A stretch of 64,000 nt of DNA from Gammaproteobacteria bacterium. GTDB taxonomy: Bacteria; Pseudomonadota; Gammaproteobacteria; Nevskiales; Nevskiaceae. The notes below the pieces were generated by a model that was not told the DNA's origin, did no database searches, and saw nothing but the letters and a program-made list of their open reading frames with translations. The stretch lies in contig JAHZLQ010000014.1 of NCBI GenBank assembly GCA_022599775.1, forward strand, positions 30,478-94,477, in the 5' to 3' direction. This document shows, piece by piece, positions 36,813-47,208 of this stretch (position 1 is the stretch's first letter; every line of letters begins with the position of its first letter). Both the position numbers and the translations under genes were made by a program.

Positions 36813-37409
36813 TCAGTTCCTTGCCGCCGTCAGGCGTTCGAGGTAGCGCGCGATCAGGTCGACCTCGAGATTGACGCTGCCGCCGACCTCCAGCGAACCC
36901 AGCGAGGTTTGCTCCCGTGTATGGGGGATGATGTTAACGCCAAAGCTGCGCTCGCCGACTTCATTGACGGTCAGGCTGATGCCGTCGATGGTGATCGACC
37001 CCTTTGGCGCGACGTAGCGCGAAAGCGCCGCCGGCAGCTCGAATTCCAGCCGCCAGCTCCGGGCCTCCTCGCGTGCGTCCAGCAGTCGGCTGACACCGTC
37101 GACGTGACCGCTGACGAAGTGCCCGCCGATTTGCCTGGACGGGGTCAGCGAGCGCTCCAGATTCAACTTGCGGCCCGGCACCCAGCCTGCAGCGGTGGTC
37201 AGCTGCAGAGTTTCGACCGAGACATCAGCGTCGAAGCTTGTACCTTCGAACGCGATCGCGGTCAGGCACACACCGGAGACGGCAATGCTGTCTCCGATCG
37301 CGGAGTCGCGAAGGAATCCGTCCGGGGCCTCGATGCGAAAACGACGGTCTCCGTCGCGATGCTCTGCGGCGACGACGGTCCCGGTCGCTTCGACAATTCC
37401 TGTGAACAT
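36813..37409 (-). CDS. ribE: Riboflavin synthase alpha subunit
   Basis: 198 aa. Dismutates two lumazines into riboflavin and a pyrimidine. Two internally similar barrels: M-F-T-G-I-V-E-A-T-G-T at the start, G-D-S-I-A-V-S-G-V-C-L-T in the first, and G-S-I-T-I-D-G-I-S-L-T-V in the second, with N-I-I-P-H-T-x-x-x-T-S-L. It follows ribD by nine bases. Also named ribC in some species. Confidence 0.95.
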   Translation of the reverse strand: MFTGIVEATGTVVAAEHRDGDRRFRIEAPDGFLRDSAIGDSIAVSGVCLTAIAFEGTSFDADVSVETLQLTTAAGWVPGRKLNLERSLTPSRQIGGHFVSGHVDGVSRLLDAREEARSWRLEFELPAALSRYVAPKGSITIDGISLTVNEVGERSFGVNIIPHTREQTSLGSLEVGGSVNLEVDLIARYLERLTAARN

Positions 37410-37418
37410 GGGTACGAC

Positions 37419-38537
37419 TTACTCCAGACGAGGTTCGGCGATGATGCGCAGGTCGCTTCCGATCTGCCGCACATCGGTGAATGTGAGCTGCACACGCTCG
37501 GACAACTGTCGCAAGCCCGCCAGCTGCGCCATTGGACGGGCATCCGAGCCCAACATCGACGGCGCCAGATACAGCACCAGTTCGTCGACCAGGTCCGAGC
37601 GCAGCCACGCGCCGGCCAGAATCGGCCCACATTCCACCAGCACCGAATTGACGCCGGCGGTACCGAGCACGCGCAAGGCATCACCCAGCTCGACCTGCCC
37701 GCCGGGGCCGGCGCGTACCAGATGCACCTCGACGCCCTGTGCGCGCAGGCGATCGACCATCGTGCCGCGCGGGCGAACCGCCAACGCGAAACGTCGCGCA
37801 TCCGGGTGCCAGACCTGCGCAGTCGCCGGGCTGCGCAACTGCGTGTCCAGCACGATGCGATCGGGCTGACGCACGGTCGTGCCGGGCTCGAAGCCCTGGC
37901 GCACGCTCAGGGCCGGGTCGTCGGCCAGCACCGTGGCGCTGCTGGTCAGCACCGCACCGGCGCGGGCACGCAGGCGGTGAACATCGGCGCGCGCGGGTTC
38001 ACCCGTGATCCACTGCGACTCGCCGCTGGCCATGGCCGTGCGTCCGTCCAGGCTCGCCGCCAGTTTCAGGCTCAACCACGGCCGCCCCCGGCGCACGCGC
38101 GACAGGAATCCGCGATTGAGCGACTCGGCCTCGGTCTCCATCAAACCGCAGTCAACCTCGATGCCGGCACCACGCAGGCGGTTCATCCCCTGCCCGGCCA
38201 CCGCCGGATACGGATCTTCCATGGCGACCCAGACCTTGGCGACACCGGCAGCGAACAAGGCCTCGCAGCACGGCGGCGTGCGTCCGTGATGCGCGCAAGG
38301 CTCCAGGCTGACGAATACCTCGGCACCCCGCGCGCGATCGCCGGCTTGCCGCAATGCGATCACTTCGGCGTGGGCTTCACCGGCGCGCTCGTGCCAGCCG
38401 CGACCGACGATTTCACCGTCACGGACGATGACACAGCCCACGCGAGGATTCGGGTGGGTGGAGGCACTGCCGCGTTCGGCCAGGCGCAAGGCCTGCGCCA
38501 TGTACGCGGCGGCCTCAACCGGGCTTGCGGCGGCCAC
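37419..38537 (-). CDS. ribD: Bifunctional diaminohydroxyphosphoribosylaminopyrimidine deaminase / uracil reductase
   Basis: 372 aa. N-terminal deaminase with zinc site H-A-E-V and P-C-A-H-H-G-R-T-P-P-C-C; C-terminal reductase (~150-370) with V-E-C-G-P-I-L-A-G. Carries out steps two and three of riboflavin synthesis. It overlaps nrdR by 23 bases. No FMN riboswitch is seen before the operon. Confidence 0.95.
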   Translation of the reverse strand: MAAASPVEAAAYMAQALRLAERGSASTHPNPRVGCVIVRDGEIVGRGWHERAGEAHAEVIALRQAGDRARGAEVFVSLEPCAHHGRTPPCCEALFAAGVAKVWVAMEDPYPAVAGQGMNRLRGAGIEVDCGLMETEAESLNRGFLSRVRRGRPWLSLKLAASLDGRTAMASGESQWITGEPARADVHRLRARAGAVLTSSATVLADDPALSVRQGFEPGTTVRQPDRIVLDTQLRSPATAQVWHPDARRFALAVRPRGTMVDRLRAQGVEVHLVRAGPGGQVELGDALRVLGTAGVNSVLVECGPILAGAWLRSDLVDELVLYLAPSMLGSDARPMAQLAGLRQLSERVQLTFTDVRQIGSDLRIIAEPRLE

Positions 38538-39045
38538 TCAGGGGCTTGTCTGATTGAATCAGCGACAGTTGCGCGCGCCGTTGCTCGGCCGTCGGCGCCG
38601 ACAGCAGGCGCTCGACCTCTTCGCGAAACGCATTGGCATCCTCGAACTGGCGGTAGATCGAAGCAAAGCGCACATACGCCACATGATCGATGTCACTGAG
38701 CTGCTGCATCACCAGCTCGCCGACCTGACGCGAGGGCACCTCGCGCTCGCCACTGGCGCGCAGCTCGCGCATGACGTGGTCGACCACCTGATCGATCTGC
38801 TCCTGATGCACCGGACGCTTGTAACAGGCCGACTCGATGCCGCGATGCAGCTTGTCCTCGGAAAACGGCTCCGGCGTCCCGTCACGCTTGAGCACCTGCG
38901 GCATCGACAGCTGCGCCTTCTCGAAGGTCGTGAAACGCTGGCTGCAATTGCCGCATTCGCGACGACGCCGCACCACCAGCCCCTCCTCCGTCAGGCGCGA
39001 ATCGACGACGCGCGTGTCCTCGAACTTGCAGAAGGGGCATTGCAT
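38515..39045 (-). CDS. nrdR: Transcriptional repressor NrdR
   Basis: 176 aa. Represses ribonucleotide reductase genes, sensing ATP/dATP. Seen: N-terminal zinc ribbon M-Q-C-P-F-C (with C-G-N-C later), T-F-E-K, and an ATP-cone domain (~49-140) starting V-L-K-R-D-G. The C-terminal tail is slightly longer than usual. Lies between glyA and ribD, a common gammaproteobacterial order. Confidence 0.96.
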   Translation of the reverse strand: MQCPFCKFEDTRVVDSRLTEEGLVVRRRRECGNCSQRFTTFEKAQLSMPQVLKRDGTPEPFSEDKLHRGIESACYKRPVHQEQIDQVVDHVMRELRASGEREVPSRQVGELVMQQLSDIDHVAYVRFASIYRQFEDANAFREEVERLLSAPTAEQRRAQLSLIQSDKPLSGRRKPG

Positions 39046-39099
39046 CGTTAAGGCCGGGACCCGAAACCTGCAGCACCTTCCCCAACGCCAATCGCCATC

Positions 39100-40389
39100 T
39101 CAAGCCGCCCGTCGCGCAGCTTGATACACCGGATGCGCCGCGCACAGGGTTTCGACCTGAGCGCGCACCTGCGCGATCACCGCGTCCACGTCGCCGCCGC
39201 TGCTCATCGCATCGACGATGTCGGCGATCCAGCCCGCGACCGCAGCCATGTCGCCGGCGGAAAATCCGCGCGTGGTCCCGGCCGGACTGCCGATGCGCAA
39301 ACCCGAGGTCACGAACGGCGAACGCGGGTCGTTGGGCACGGCGTTCTTGTTGACGGTGATATGGGCACGCCCCAGGGCGGCTTCGGCATCCTTGCCGGTC
39401 ACGTCCTTGGCGACCAGATCGAGCAGGAACAGATGGTTGTCGGTGCCGCCGGACACCACCTTGTAACCGCGATCCACGAACACCTGCGCCATCGCGCGGG
39501 CATTGACCACCACCTGCTGCTGATAGGTCTTGAAGTCCTCGGCAAGCGCCTCCTTGAAGGCCACGGCCTTGGCCGCGATGACATGCATCAGGGGGCCGCC
39601 CTGGATGCCCGGAAACACCGCGGAATTGAGCTTCTTGTGCAGCGCTTCGTCCTGGCCCTTGGACAGGATGATGCCGCCGCGCGGTCCGCGCAGGGTCTTG
39701 TGCGTGGTGCTGGTGACCACATGCGCGTGATCCATCGGGCTCGGGTAGGCGCCGGCCGCGACCAGACCGGCCACATGCGCCATGTCCACCCAGAACCAGG
39801 CGCCGATCTTGTCGGCGATCTCGCGCATGCGCGCCCAGTCCTTGAATCGCGAGTACGCCGAAAAGCCGCCGATGATCATCTTCGGCTTGTGCTCCAGCGC
39901 CAGGCGCTCCATTTCGTCGTAGTTGATCAGTCCGGTCTCGGGGTCCAGACCGTAGGCGACCACCTGATAGTCCTTGCCCGAGAAATTGGCCGGATGACCA
40001 TGCGTGAGATGCCCGCCATGCGCCAGATTCATGCCCATGATGGTGTCTCCGGGGCGCACCAGCGCGGAAAACACCGCGGCATTGGCCTGCGCGCCGGAAT
40101 GCGGCTGCACATTGGCGTAGTCGGCGCCGAACAGCGTCTTCACCCGCTCGATCGCCAGCGTCTCGGCGATGTCGACGAACTCGCAGCCACCATAGTAGCG
40201 CTTGCCAGGATAGCCTTCGGCGTACTTGTTGGTCAGCTCCGAACCCTGGGCTTCCATGACCGCCGGGCTGGTGTAATTCTCGGAAGCGATCAGCTCGATA
40301 TGCGCTTCCTGACGCTCGCGCTCGGATTCAATCGCCTTCCACAGCTCGGCGTCGGACTCGGCGATGGATTGAGCTTGGGTCCACATCAT
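39100..40389 (-). CDS. glyA: Serine hydroxymethyltransferase
   Basis: 429 aa. PLP enzyme converting serine and tetrahydrofolate to glycine and methylene-tetrahydrofolate. Seen: [38 protein letters not shown], and the PLP lysine in [12 protein letters not shown]. Start at ATG 40389 (a TTG two codons upstream is less likely). It lies 34 bases after nadA; no glycine riboswitch fits in that gap. Confidence 0.97.
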   Translation of the reverse strand: MMWTQAQSIAESDAELWKAIESERERQEAHIELIASENYTSPAVMEAQGSELTNKYAEGYPGKRYYGGCEFVDIAETLAIERVKTLFGADYANVQPHSGAQANAAVFSALVRPGDTIMGMNLAHGGHLTHGHPANFSGKDYQVVAYGLDPETGLINYDEMERLALEHKPKMIIGGFSAYSRFKDWARMREIADKIGAWFWVDMAHVAGLVAAGAYPSPMDHAHVVTSTTHKTLRGPRGGIILSKGQDEALHKKLNSAVFPGIQGGPLMHVIAAKAVAFKEALAEDFKTYQQQVVVNARAMAQVFVDRGYKVVSGGTDNHLFLLDLVAKDVTGKDAEAALGRAHITVNKNAVPNDPRSPFVTSGLRIGSPAGTTRGFSAGDMAAVAGWIADIVDAMSSGGDVDAVIAQVRAQVETLCAAHPVYQAARRAA

Positions 40390-40423
40390 TGTCAAAGGCT
40401 CTGGGTCACGAATGGGAAAGTGC

Positions 40424-41521
40424 TCAGGGCACCACGGATAGCATCAGATCCAGCGCAGCCCGCGCCGGTTCCGCGACCGCTTCCGGCACCCGGATCTGAT
40501 TGACGGTATTGCCGGCCACAAGGTTGTCGAGCGTCCAGGCTAGATGCTGAGGATCGACGCGGAACATCGTCGAGCACATGCACACCATCGGCGACATGAA
40601 CTGCACGGTGACGTTCTTCGGTTTCATCTCCTCGGCGAGGCGATTGACCAGGTTCAGCTCGGTGCCGACCAGCCAGTGCTTTCCCGGCTCTGAGGCATGC
40701 ACGGTCTTGAGGATGGTCTCGGTCGAACCCACGAAATCGGACTTCTCGCAGACCTCGAGGTTGTTCTCGGGATGGCTGATGACGAGGCCATCCGGATGCT
40801 GCTTGCGGAAGTTGTCGATGTGCGCCGGCTGAAACATCTGGTGAACCGAGCAATGTCCTTTCCACAGGATCATCTTCGCCTTGCGGATCTGATCGGCGGT
40901 GAGACCGCCCTGCGGCCGTGTGAAGTCCCACACCACCATCTCGTCGAGCGGCACGCCCATCTTGTAGGCGGTGTTGCGGCCCAGATGCTGGTCGGGGAAG
41001 AACAGCACTTTTTCACGCCGCGCGAACGACCATTCCAGCACGCCGCGCGCATTCGACGAGGTGCAGACGATGCCGCCGTGCGAACCGCAGAAGGCCTTGA
41101 GATCGGCCGCCGAATTGATGTACGTGACCGGCGTGACCATCTCGTCCGGATCGAGAATCTCCGACAGTTCCGCCCAGCACTTGCGCACCTTGGCGAGATT
41201 CGCCATGTCGGCCATCGAACAGCCGGCGGCGAGGTCCGGCAGCACCACCGTGCGCTTGCCGAAGGTCACGATGTCCGCGACCTCGGCCATGAAGTGCACG
41301 CCGCAGAACACGATGAATTCGGCGTCGGTCTCGGCGGCAAGGCGCGACAGCTTGAGCGAATCGCCCGTCAGCTGCGCGTGCTTGTAGACCTCGTTGCGCT
41401 GGTAGTGGTGCCCGAGGATGACCAGGCGATCGCCCAGCAGACGCTTGGCGGCGTCGATGCGAGCATCGCATTCGCCATCATCCAGCAGCGAGAATTGATC
41501 GATTTTGAGTGCAGCAGCCAT
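40424..41521 (-). CDS. nadA: Quinolinate synthase
   Basis: 365 aa. [4Fe-4S] enzyme condensing iminoaspartate with dihydroxyacetone phosphate to quinolinate for NAD synthesis. Seen: [28 protein letters not shown], the S-S-N-A segment, and the C-terminal P-M-V-C-M-C-S-T-M cysteines. Start ATG 41521 with AGGAGG nine bases upstream; an upstream GTG is rejected. Confidence 0.96.
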   Translation of the reverse strand: MAAALKIDQFSLLDDGECDARIDAAKRLLGDRLVILGHHYQRNEVYKHAQLTGDSLKLSRLAAETDAEFIVFCGVHFMAEVADIVTFGKRTVVLPDLAAGCSMADMANLAKVRKCWAELSEILDPDEMVTPVTYINSAADLKAFCGSHGGIVCTSSNARGVLEWSFARREKVLFFPDQHLGRNTAYKMGVPLDEMVVWDFTRPQGGLTADQIRKAKMILWKGHCSVHQMFQPAHIDNFRKQHPDGLVISHPENNLEVCEKSDFVGSTETILKTVHASEPGKHWLVGTELNLVNRLAEEMKPKNVTVQFMSPMVCMCSTMFRVDPQHLAWTLDNLVAGNTVNQIRVPEAVAEPARAALDLMLSVVP

Positions 41522-41653
41522 TCCCCTCACCTCCTGAGAAGGTCCGGCCCGGCCGATCCCGCATCAGCGGGCTGCGACCGGAACCCCAAACCCATCGCGT
41601 GTCTGCGCGCGATCGAGCCCGTCATTTTACGGCAAAGCGACCGAGCGGTGCCC

Positions 41654-43105
41654 TCAAGGGGTGGCATCACCCTCGCCGTCTTCCGGAAGATCCTCGCTGG
41701 GTTCCTCTTCGCTGCCGGGACACAGGCCGGGCTCACCGATGGTCAGCGTGGCGGTATCGGTGATTTCGATATCGTCCTCGGTGCCCTCATCCTCGCCTTC
41801 GTCGACGAACGTCGCCGTAACCGCAATGGATTCACCGATCTCGCCGACCGCCTCGAAGGTGCCGCGAATCGCGAAGCTGTTGTCCACCGTGGCGATTTCG
41901 AAATCCTCCGTCGTCCAGCTCACATGCCGGGTAATGTCCTGGACGTAGGCGCCACCATCGAACGAACCGGTGGCGGTGAACTGATAGGTGCAATTCTGCG
42001 GAAGCACCAGTTCCTGCGGCGAGATGCTGAAGCTGTCCAGAGCCGCATCGACAACGCTGAGCGGCAGGCTGTTCGACGGCAGGCGATCATCCTCCTCGGT
42101 CTCGGCATCGTTGACGCCGAAGTACGAGGTAATTTCGACCGGCCCACCTTGCGCCAAGCCATAGACATAGTTGGCGCCGCCGACGGCGCCCATGATCGCG
42201 ATTTCGTCGTCGCTGGAGTCGTAGCTGACCTGGCTGGTCAGATCCTGGCGCTCGGCACCGCTGGCAAAGTTTCCGTAAGTCGAAAAGCGCTCGCTGGTTT
42301 CGATGACCAGGTCGCCGGTGGCCGGCACCGCATCGGTTCCGGTGAACTCGCGTTCCAGCGTGAGGCTGTCGACCGGCTCGATGGTGACGTTGGTGGTGTA
42401 TTCGCGGCCACACAGCGGAAAGCTGGCCTTGGCCAGCAGCGGACCGCCTTCTGCAATACCGATCACACGTCCCGCTATGGTTGTGGTCGTCGTGGTGGTA
42501 TCGATCGTCGCGATTTCGTCATCCGGCTCGACGAACGACCAGAAAGCGGCCGTCCGCACGTTTGCCGGATTGTCCAGAAGAATTGTTTCTAGATTGACCA
42601 GGTACGCGGTGTCGACACCGACCGTAGGGTTCGGGCTGGTAAAGCTGATCTCGCCCAGTGGGTCGACCGTAACCGCCAGACTCGCGGTAAGACCCACGAA
42701 CTCAGCGGTGATGGTCGCAGTGCCGGGAGCAGCGGGCAGGACGGCCCCCCTTTGATAGACCTGACCTTCGAGGCCCTCGACTGGCACCGTCCCGTCGCTG
42801 ACGTCCGCCACCGACGGATTATCACTGCTGAACGCAGCGCGACCGGTGAAGGTACCGCGGCTGCCGTCAGAAAACGTACCGACCACGGCGAGGCTCTGCG
42901 GGATACATTCGTTGACGTGAAAAGTCTCGTCGGACGCATCGACAGTGCCATCACCGGGCAGGACTTCGATGCTCTCGATCGCATTGCCATCACCAACGCC
43001 ACTGCAGGCACCCAGCGCAAGGCTGAGCGCCACCGCGACGAAGGGCGCGGCCCAGGGGCTCGCTCCGCGAAATGCGGGCACTGGACCAATCGTTACGAAT
43101 CTCAC
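41654..43105 (-). CDS. Predicted lipoprotein with Ig-like repeats
   Basis: 483 aa. Start at GTG 43105, overlapping the aspS stop (GTGA). The N-terminus then reads V-R-F-V-T-I-G... to the lipobox L-G-A-C, a proper lipoprotein signal. The rest is a series of ~100-residue beta-sandwich Ig-like (Big2-type) repeats, Thr/Asp/Glu-rich, with [10 protein letters not shown] and [10 protein letters not shown] style repeats, ending in an acidic Glu/Asp tail. Probably a surface protein; no enzymatic motif. Translational coupling to aspS is odd and may be fortuitous. Confidence 0.75.
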   Translation of the reverse strand: MRFVTIGPVPAFRGASPWAAPFVAVALSLALGACSGVGDGNAIESIEVLPGDGTVDASDETFHVNECIPQSLAVVGTFSDGSRGTFTGRAAFSSDNPSVADVSDGTVPVEGLEGQVYQRGAVLPAAPGTATITAEFVGLTASLAVTVDPLGEISFTSPNPTVGVDTAYLVNLETILLDNPANVRTAAFWSFVEPDDEIATIDTTTTTTTIAGRVIGIAEGGPLLAKASFPLCGREYTTNVTIEPVDSLTLEREFTGTDAVPATGDLVIETSERFSTYGNFASGAERQDLTSQVSYDSSDDEIAIMGAVGGANYVYGLAQGGPVEITSYFGVNDAETEEDDRLPSNSLPLSVVDAALDSFSISPQELVLPQNCTYQFTATGSFDGGAYVQDITRHVSWTTEDFEIATVDNSFAIRGTFEAVGEIGESIAVTATFVDEGEDEGTEDDIEITDTATLTIGEPGLCPGSEEEPSEDLPEDGEGDATP

Positions 43106-44886
43106 GCCGTCTTGCTCCCTAGCATTGTCTTGATCGAAAGCTCGCGCAATTGCCGCGTGTCGACCGTACCCGGCGCATTCGTCAGCGGACAATGCGCGGT
43201 CTGTGTTTTCGGAAATGCGATCACATCCCGAATCGAACCCGCGCCGGCCATCAACATCACCAGACGATCGATGCCGAAGGCCAAGCCGCCATGTGGCGGC
43301 GCGCCGAATTTGAGTGCGTCCAGCAGAAAACCGAACTTCTCACGTGCTTCTTCGTCCGAGATTCCCAGAATCTTGAACACAGCGGCCTGCATCTCGGGCC
43401 GGTGAATACGCACCGAACCACCGCCGATCTCCACGCCGTTGAGCACCATGTCGTAGCCCTGTGACAGCGTACCGGCCGGATCGTTCGCGAGGGCTTCGGC
43501 ATCGGCCGCCTGCGGCGCCGTGAACGGATGGTTGGTCGCCTGCCAGCGCGATTCCTTGTCGTCCCATTCGAACATCGGCCAGTCGACGACCCAAAGCGCA
43601 CGCCAGCCGCCGGCGGTGAGACCCAGATCATTGCCGAGCTTGAGTCGCAGCGCGCCCAGCGCGTCGGAGACGATCTTGAAGCTGGCGGCGCCGAAGAACA
43701 GGATGTCGCCGCTGCTGGCGCCGGTTCGTTCCAGAATGCCGTCCAGTGCCGCGTCCGACAGGTTCTTGACGATCGGCGACTGCAGGCCCTCGCGGCCCTT
43801 GGCGCGATCGTTGACCTTGATCCAGGCCAGTCCGCGCGCGCCGTAATTGCCCACGAAGGCGGTGTAGCCGTCGATCTGGCTGCGCGACAGCTTTTCGGCC
43901 CCGCCGGGCACGCGCAGCGCCGTCACCCGGCAGCCGGGATCGTTCGCCGGACCGGCAAAGACCTTGAATTCCTCGCTGGCGACGAGATCCTGAATGTCGA
44001 TCAGTTCCAGCGGATTGCGCAGGTCCGGCTTGTCGGAACCGAAACGTCCCATCGCCTCGGCCCAGGACATGCGCTGGAACGAGTCGCCAAGATCGACGCT
44101 CATCGTCTCGGCGAACAGGCCGCGGACCAGCGCTTCCATGAGATCCATGATCTCGCCCTGCGACAGGAAGCTGGTCTCCACGTCGAGCTGGGTGAATTCC
44201 GGCTGGCGGTCGGCGCGCAGATCCTCGTCGCGGAAACAACGCGCGATCTGGTAGTAGCGGTCGAGGCCACTCATCATCAGCAGCTGCTTGAACAGCTGCG
44301 GCGACTGCGGCAAGGCGAAAAAGCTGCCGGGGTGGGTGCGCGACGGCACCAGATAGTCGCGCGCACCTTCGGGCGTGGCGCGTGTCGGGATCGGGGTTTC
44401 GACGTCGACGAAGCCGTTGTCGTCCATGTATCGCCGGATGTACTGCGTGACGCGGTGGCGCAGCCGAAGATTGCCCAGCATCTCCGGGCGCCGCAGATCC
44501 ATGTAGCGGAATTTGAGGCGCGTTTCCTCGCCGACCGTGTCGTCGTCCAGATGGAACGGCGGGGTTTCGGCGCGGTTGAGCAATTCCACCGAATCCGCGT
44601 ACAGCTCCACGCGGCCGGTCGGCAGATTGGCGTTGATGGTGCCTTCCGGGCGCGGCCGCACGGTGCCGCGCACCGCCACCACGAACTCGGACCGCAGACG
44701 CTCCGCCTGGGCGAAGGTCTCCGCGCGATCGGGATCGAAAACCACCTGCAACAAGCCTTCGCGGTCGCGCAGATCGATGAAGATGACGCCGCCATGGTCC
44801 CGGCGGCGATGCACCCAGCCGCAAACTTCGACACGGGTATCAACCAATGTCTCGGTGACCTCACCACAGTAATGGGAACGCTTCAT
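43102..44886 (-). CDS. aspS: Aspartate-tRNA ligase
   Basis: 594 aa, class II synthetase of bacterial type. Seen: N-terminal OB-fold [16 protein letters not shown], motif 2 [16 protein letters not shown], a GAD insert (~290-420), and motif 3 [12 protein letters not shown]. Together with fmdB and the DUF502 gene it forms the usual gammaproteobacterial group. Whether it also charges tRNA-Asn cannot be judged here. Confidence 0.97.
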   Translation of the reverse strand: MKRSHYCGEVTETLVDTRVEVCGWVHRRRDHGGVIFIDLRDREGLLQVVFDPDRAETFAQAERLRSEFVVAVRGTVRPRPEGTINANLPTGRVELYADSVELLNRAETPPFHLDDDTVGEETRLKFRYMDLRRPEMLGNLRLRHRVTQYIRRYMDDNGFVDVETPIPTRATPEGARDYLVPSRTHPGSFFALPQSPQLFKQLLMMSGLDRYYQIARCFRDEDLRADRQPEFTQLDVETSFLSQGEIMDLMEALVRGLFAETMSVDLGDSFQRMSWAEAMGRFGSDKPDLRNPLELIDIQDLVASEEFKVFAGPANDPGCRVTALRVPGGAEKLSRSQIDGYTAFVGNYGARGLAWIKVNDRAKGREGLQSPIVKNLSDAALDGILERTGASSGDILFFGAASFKIVSDALGALRLKLGNDLGLTAGGWRALWVVDWPMFEWDDKESRWQATNHPFTAPQAADAEALANDPAGTLSQGYDMVLNGVEIGGGSVRIHRPEMQAAVFKILGISDEEAREKFGFLLDALKFGAPPHGGLAFGIDRLVMLMAGAGSIRDVIAFPKTQTAHCPLTNAPGTVDTRQLRELSIKTMLGSKTA

Positions 44887-44975
44887 GGAGGCTTAACAGG
44901 GCCGAAATAACGAGGGGCGCGGGATTGTAGCGGTCGGGCCGCGCCGCGTCGACGCGGGGGCGACACCGATCAGCC

Positions 44976-45686
44976 CTACGTCGAGGATCGGTCGGTGGAA
45001 TCCACTGGCGGGGCGTCCGCCGGCGGTGACACTTCTTCAACCAGGCGCTTGAGCGATGGTGAATCGGGCGTGACCACGCCTAGGGAAATGATCAGGCGCA
45101 TTGCATCCTCCACGCTCATATCGAGCCAGATCACGTCCTTCTTCGGCAAGAAGATGATCCAGCCGGACGTCGGGTTGGGCGTGGTCGGCACGAAGGCCGT
45201 AATGACCTCCTCCGCCGTCTTGTTCTGCACCTCACCGATCGGATTGCCGGTCACGAAGCCAATCGACCAGATGCCCTTGCGCGGATATTCGAACAGGATC
45301 GGCTGTCGGAACGACACCGAGGTGTCCGCGAACACGGTCTCCGCCAGCTTCTTGATGCCGCCGTAGACCGAGCGCACGATCGGAATCCGGTCGAGCAGCG
45401 ACTCCGCCCAGGACAGCGCCTGCCGGCCGAGAAAATTGGCGGCGAACGCGCCGGTCGCGATCAGCAGCACGATGCTCAGCAATACGCCGAGCCCCGGAAT
45501 GTCCGGGCGCCAGAATGGCGGGATCAGCAGCAGACTCGCATCGAGCAGATTGACGATGAAGCGCACCACGACCAGGGTGGCGGCGATCGGCAGCCACACG
45601 ATCAGCCCGGCGACGAACCAGCGACGCAACACACGCCCGAGGGCGGTGGATTCCTTTTTCGGCTTAGCGGTCTTCTTTTCGCTCAT
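44976..45686 (-). CDS. DUF502 family membrane protein
   Basis: 236 aa. Two membrane helices (~22-46 and 66-90), then a cytoplasmic or periplasmic domain with I-V-R-S-V-Y-G-G-I-K-K and P-T-T-P-N-P-T-S-G-W, hallmarks of DUF502. Function unknown. It overlaps the preceding fmdB stop by four bases and is followed 89 bases later by aspS, its standard neighbour. Confidence 0.92.
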   Translation of the reverse strand: MSEKKTAKPKKESTALGRVLRRWFVAGLIVWLPIAATLVVVRFIVNLLDASLLLIPPFWRPDIPGLGVLLSIVLLIATGAFAANFLGRQALSWAESLLDRIPIVRSVYGGIKKLAETVFADTSVSFRQPILFEYPRKGIWSIGFVTGNPIGEVQNKTAEEVITAFVPTTPNPTSGWIIFLPKKDVIWLDMSVEDAMRLIISLGVVTPDSPSLKRLVEEVSPPADAPPVDSTDRSST

Positions 45687-46060
45687 GCGGCCGCGCTGCT
45701 GGGTCCGCTCTTGGCGCCGCCCCCTGCATCGCCGCTGGAATCCGATTTCGGCTTGCTGCCGCCTTCGCTCGAAGACTTGCCCGACTCGCCCCCCGAGGAT
45801 TTGGATTCAGGCTTGGAATCCGCCTTGTCCGCGCTCTTGCCGCCGTCGCCGCTGTCGCCAGCGAGATTTCGTTTGCCGCCGGACTTGAAGTCGGTTTCGT
45901 ACCAGCCGCCCCCCTTGAGGCGAAAGCCGGCGGCGGACACCAGACGTTCCAGGTCCGCACTGCCGCAGCTGCTGCACGGCTCGGACGGAGCTTCACTGAT
46001 CTTGTGCATGATTTCGAGCTGCGCACCGCAGCTCTTGCAGACGTACTCGTAAATCGGCAT
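45683..46060 (-). CDS. FmdB-family zinc-ribbon protein
   Basis: 125 aa. N-terminal FmdB zinc ribbon (1-45): M-P-I-Y-E-Y-V-C-K-S-C-G and P-C-S-S-C-G-S. A short Gly-rich link with W-Y-E-T-D-F-K follows, then a ~70-residue low-complexity Ser/Gly/Lys/Asp tail. GAGG lies six bases before the ATG. Function unknown; its zinc ribbon suggests a regulator or small binding protein. A longer frame upstream to 46159 is not supported. Confidence 0.9.
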   Translation of the reverse strand: MPIYEYVCKSCGAQLEIMHKISEAPSEPCSSCGSADLERLVSAAGFRLKGGGWYETDFKSGGKRNLAGDSGDGGKSADKADSKPESKSSGGESGKSSSEGGSKPKSDSSGDAGGGAKSGPSSAAA

Positions 46061-46131
46061 TTCCACCTCGAAGGAAACTAGTTGAAGCCGCCTGGTATCC
46101 AAGCTCCTGAGCTTGGCATAGTTGGGACGAC

Positions 46132-46680
46132 ATGAGCGAAATTCAAGAGACCTCGGCAACGAAGCCGGCGAGCCGCATGCGCGCGCTCCGTGCCGATATT
46201 ACGCGGATGGACTGCGATGCGATCGTCAACGCCGCCAACCACTCGCTACTCGGCGGTGGCGGCGTGGACGGTGCAATCCACCGCGCGGCCGGTCCGGAAC
46301 TCTTGCAGGAGTGCCGAACCCTGGGCGGCTGCGAAACCGGCGCCGCCAAAACGACCGCCGGCTACCGTTTACCCGCGCGCTTTGTGATTCACACCGTAGG
46401 ACCAGTCTGGTCCGGCGGCCATCGGGGTGAACCGGAACAACTGGCAGCCTGCTATCGCAACAGCCTGGCCGCCGCGATCGAGCACGACTGCAGCAGCATT
46501 GCCTTCCCGGCCATCAGCTGCGGCGTCTACGGCTATCCGCGCGAAGCCGCGGTCACGATCGCGGTGGATACGGTTCGAGCGATTCTGGAAACCCGGTCAA
46601 AGATCCGGCTGGTCAGCTTCGTCTGCTTTGATGAATCGATGCTCGGGCTTTATCGGAGCCAGCTGGCGCATCGCGCCTGA
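46132..46680 (+). CDS. Macrodomain protein (O-acetyl-ADP-ribose deacetylase-like)
   Basis: 182 aa. YmdB-type macrodomain: A-D-I-T, A-I-V-N-A-A-N-H-S-L-L-G-G-G-G-V-D, I-H-R-A-A-G-P-E-L, and G-V-Y-G-Y-P. The central N and the G-G-G-V-D-G-A-I segment bind ADP-ribose; the family removes ADP-ribose from acetyl-ADP-ribose or proteins. Divergent from fmdB with a 71-base spacer. No partner ADP-ribosyltransferase is in the window. Confidence 0.9.
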   Translation: MSEIQETSATKPASRMRALRADITRMDCDAIVNAANHSLLGGGGVDGAIHRAAGPELLQECRTLGGCETGAAKTTAGYRLPARFVIHTVGPVWSGGHRGEPEQLAACYRNSLAAAIEHDCSSIAFPAISCGVYGYPREAAVTIAVDTVRAILETRSKIRLVSFVCFDESMLGLYRSQLAHRA

Positions 46681-46684
46681 AGGC

Positions 46685-47152
46685 TCACGGGGTCGAACCG
46701 GTCAGCACTCGCGGCCGCGAGGCCATGCCGAAGCCGTGGCCGTGATGCAGCAGATAGTGCAGCCATTTGTTGAGCATGACGTTGCGCTTCCACTGCGCGT
46801 TGAGATAGCGCAGGGCCTCGGGATCGCTTTCGTCGAGCGCGAGCCACGGCGGACGCGTCGCGCAATACAGGGTTTCCGCCAATTGCGCGTCGCGGTAGAG
46901 CTTGACCCAGACGTCCGGCTCGAAGCGTCCCTCGATCTGGTAGCTGAGCCGGAATGAAGCCGTGAACTTGCCGCGTTCGAGCACGATCAGATGCAGCGGC
47001 AGATCGTTCTCGGCGCGGGATATCGCCGACACGAACGGAAGGTCCAGTTCAGGAACCAGTCGCTCGATCAGGCGATAGTTACGCTCGAACAGATCGATGA
47101 GCGTACCGATCCGTCCACCGCGTACCAGCAGGTCTGGGTTCATCTGTGCCAT
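46685..47152 (-). CDS. DUF1249 family protein
   Basis: 155 aa. Soluble, similar to the YqiB/DUF1249 family: R-N-Y-R-L-I-E-R-L-V-P-E, Y-R-D-A-Q-L-A-E-T-L, and an N-K-W-L-H-Y-L-L-H-H-G-H C-terminus. Function unknown. It converges with the macrodomain gene (4 bases between stops) and is divergent from phosphoglucomutase. The start may be M1 (47152) or M4 (47143). Confidence 0.85.
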   Translation of the reverse strand: MAQMNPDLLVRGGRIGTLIDLFERNYRLIERLVPELDLPFVSAISRAENDLPLHLIVLERGKFTASFRLSYQIEGRFEPDVWVKLYRDAQLAETLYCATRPPWLALDESDPEALRYLNAQWKRNVMLNKWLHYLLHHGHGFGMASRPRVLTGSTP

Positions 47153-47208
47153 GCGGGGACTATAAGGTAGGCTCCCCGCTTGACACCATAAGGGCCAAAA
47201 CCAGTACG

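Noticed and set aside
36624..38699. 691-aa + strand open frame opposite the rib genes
   Set aside because: Antisense shadow of ribD, ribE and the ribBA start, a usual artefact in GC-rich DNA; composition is Arg/His/Gln-rich and motif-free.
40390..40423. Glycine riboswitch before glyA, and FMN riboswitch before the rib genes
   Set aside because: The nadA-glyA gap is too short, and ribD overlaps nrdR; no conserved aptamer sequence is seen.
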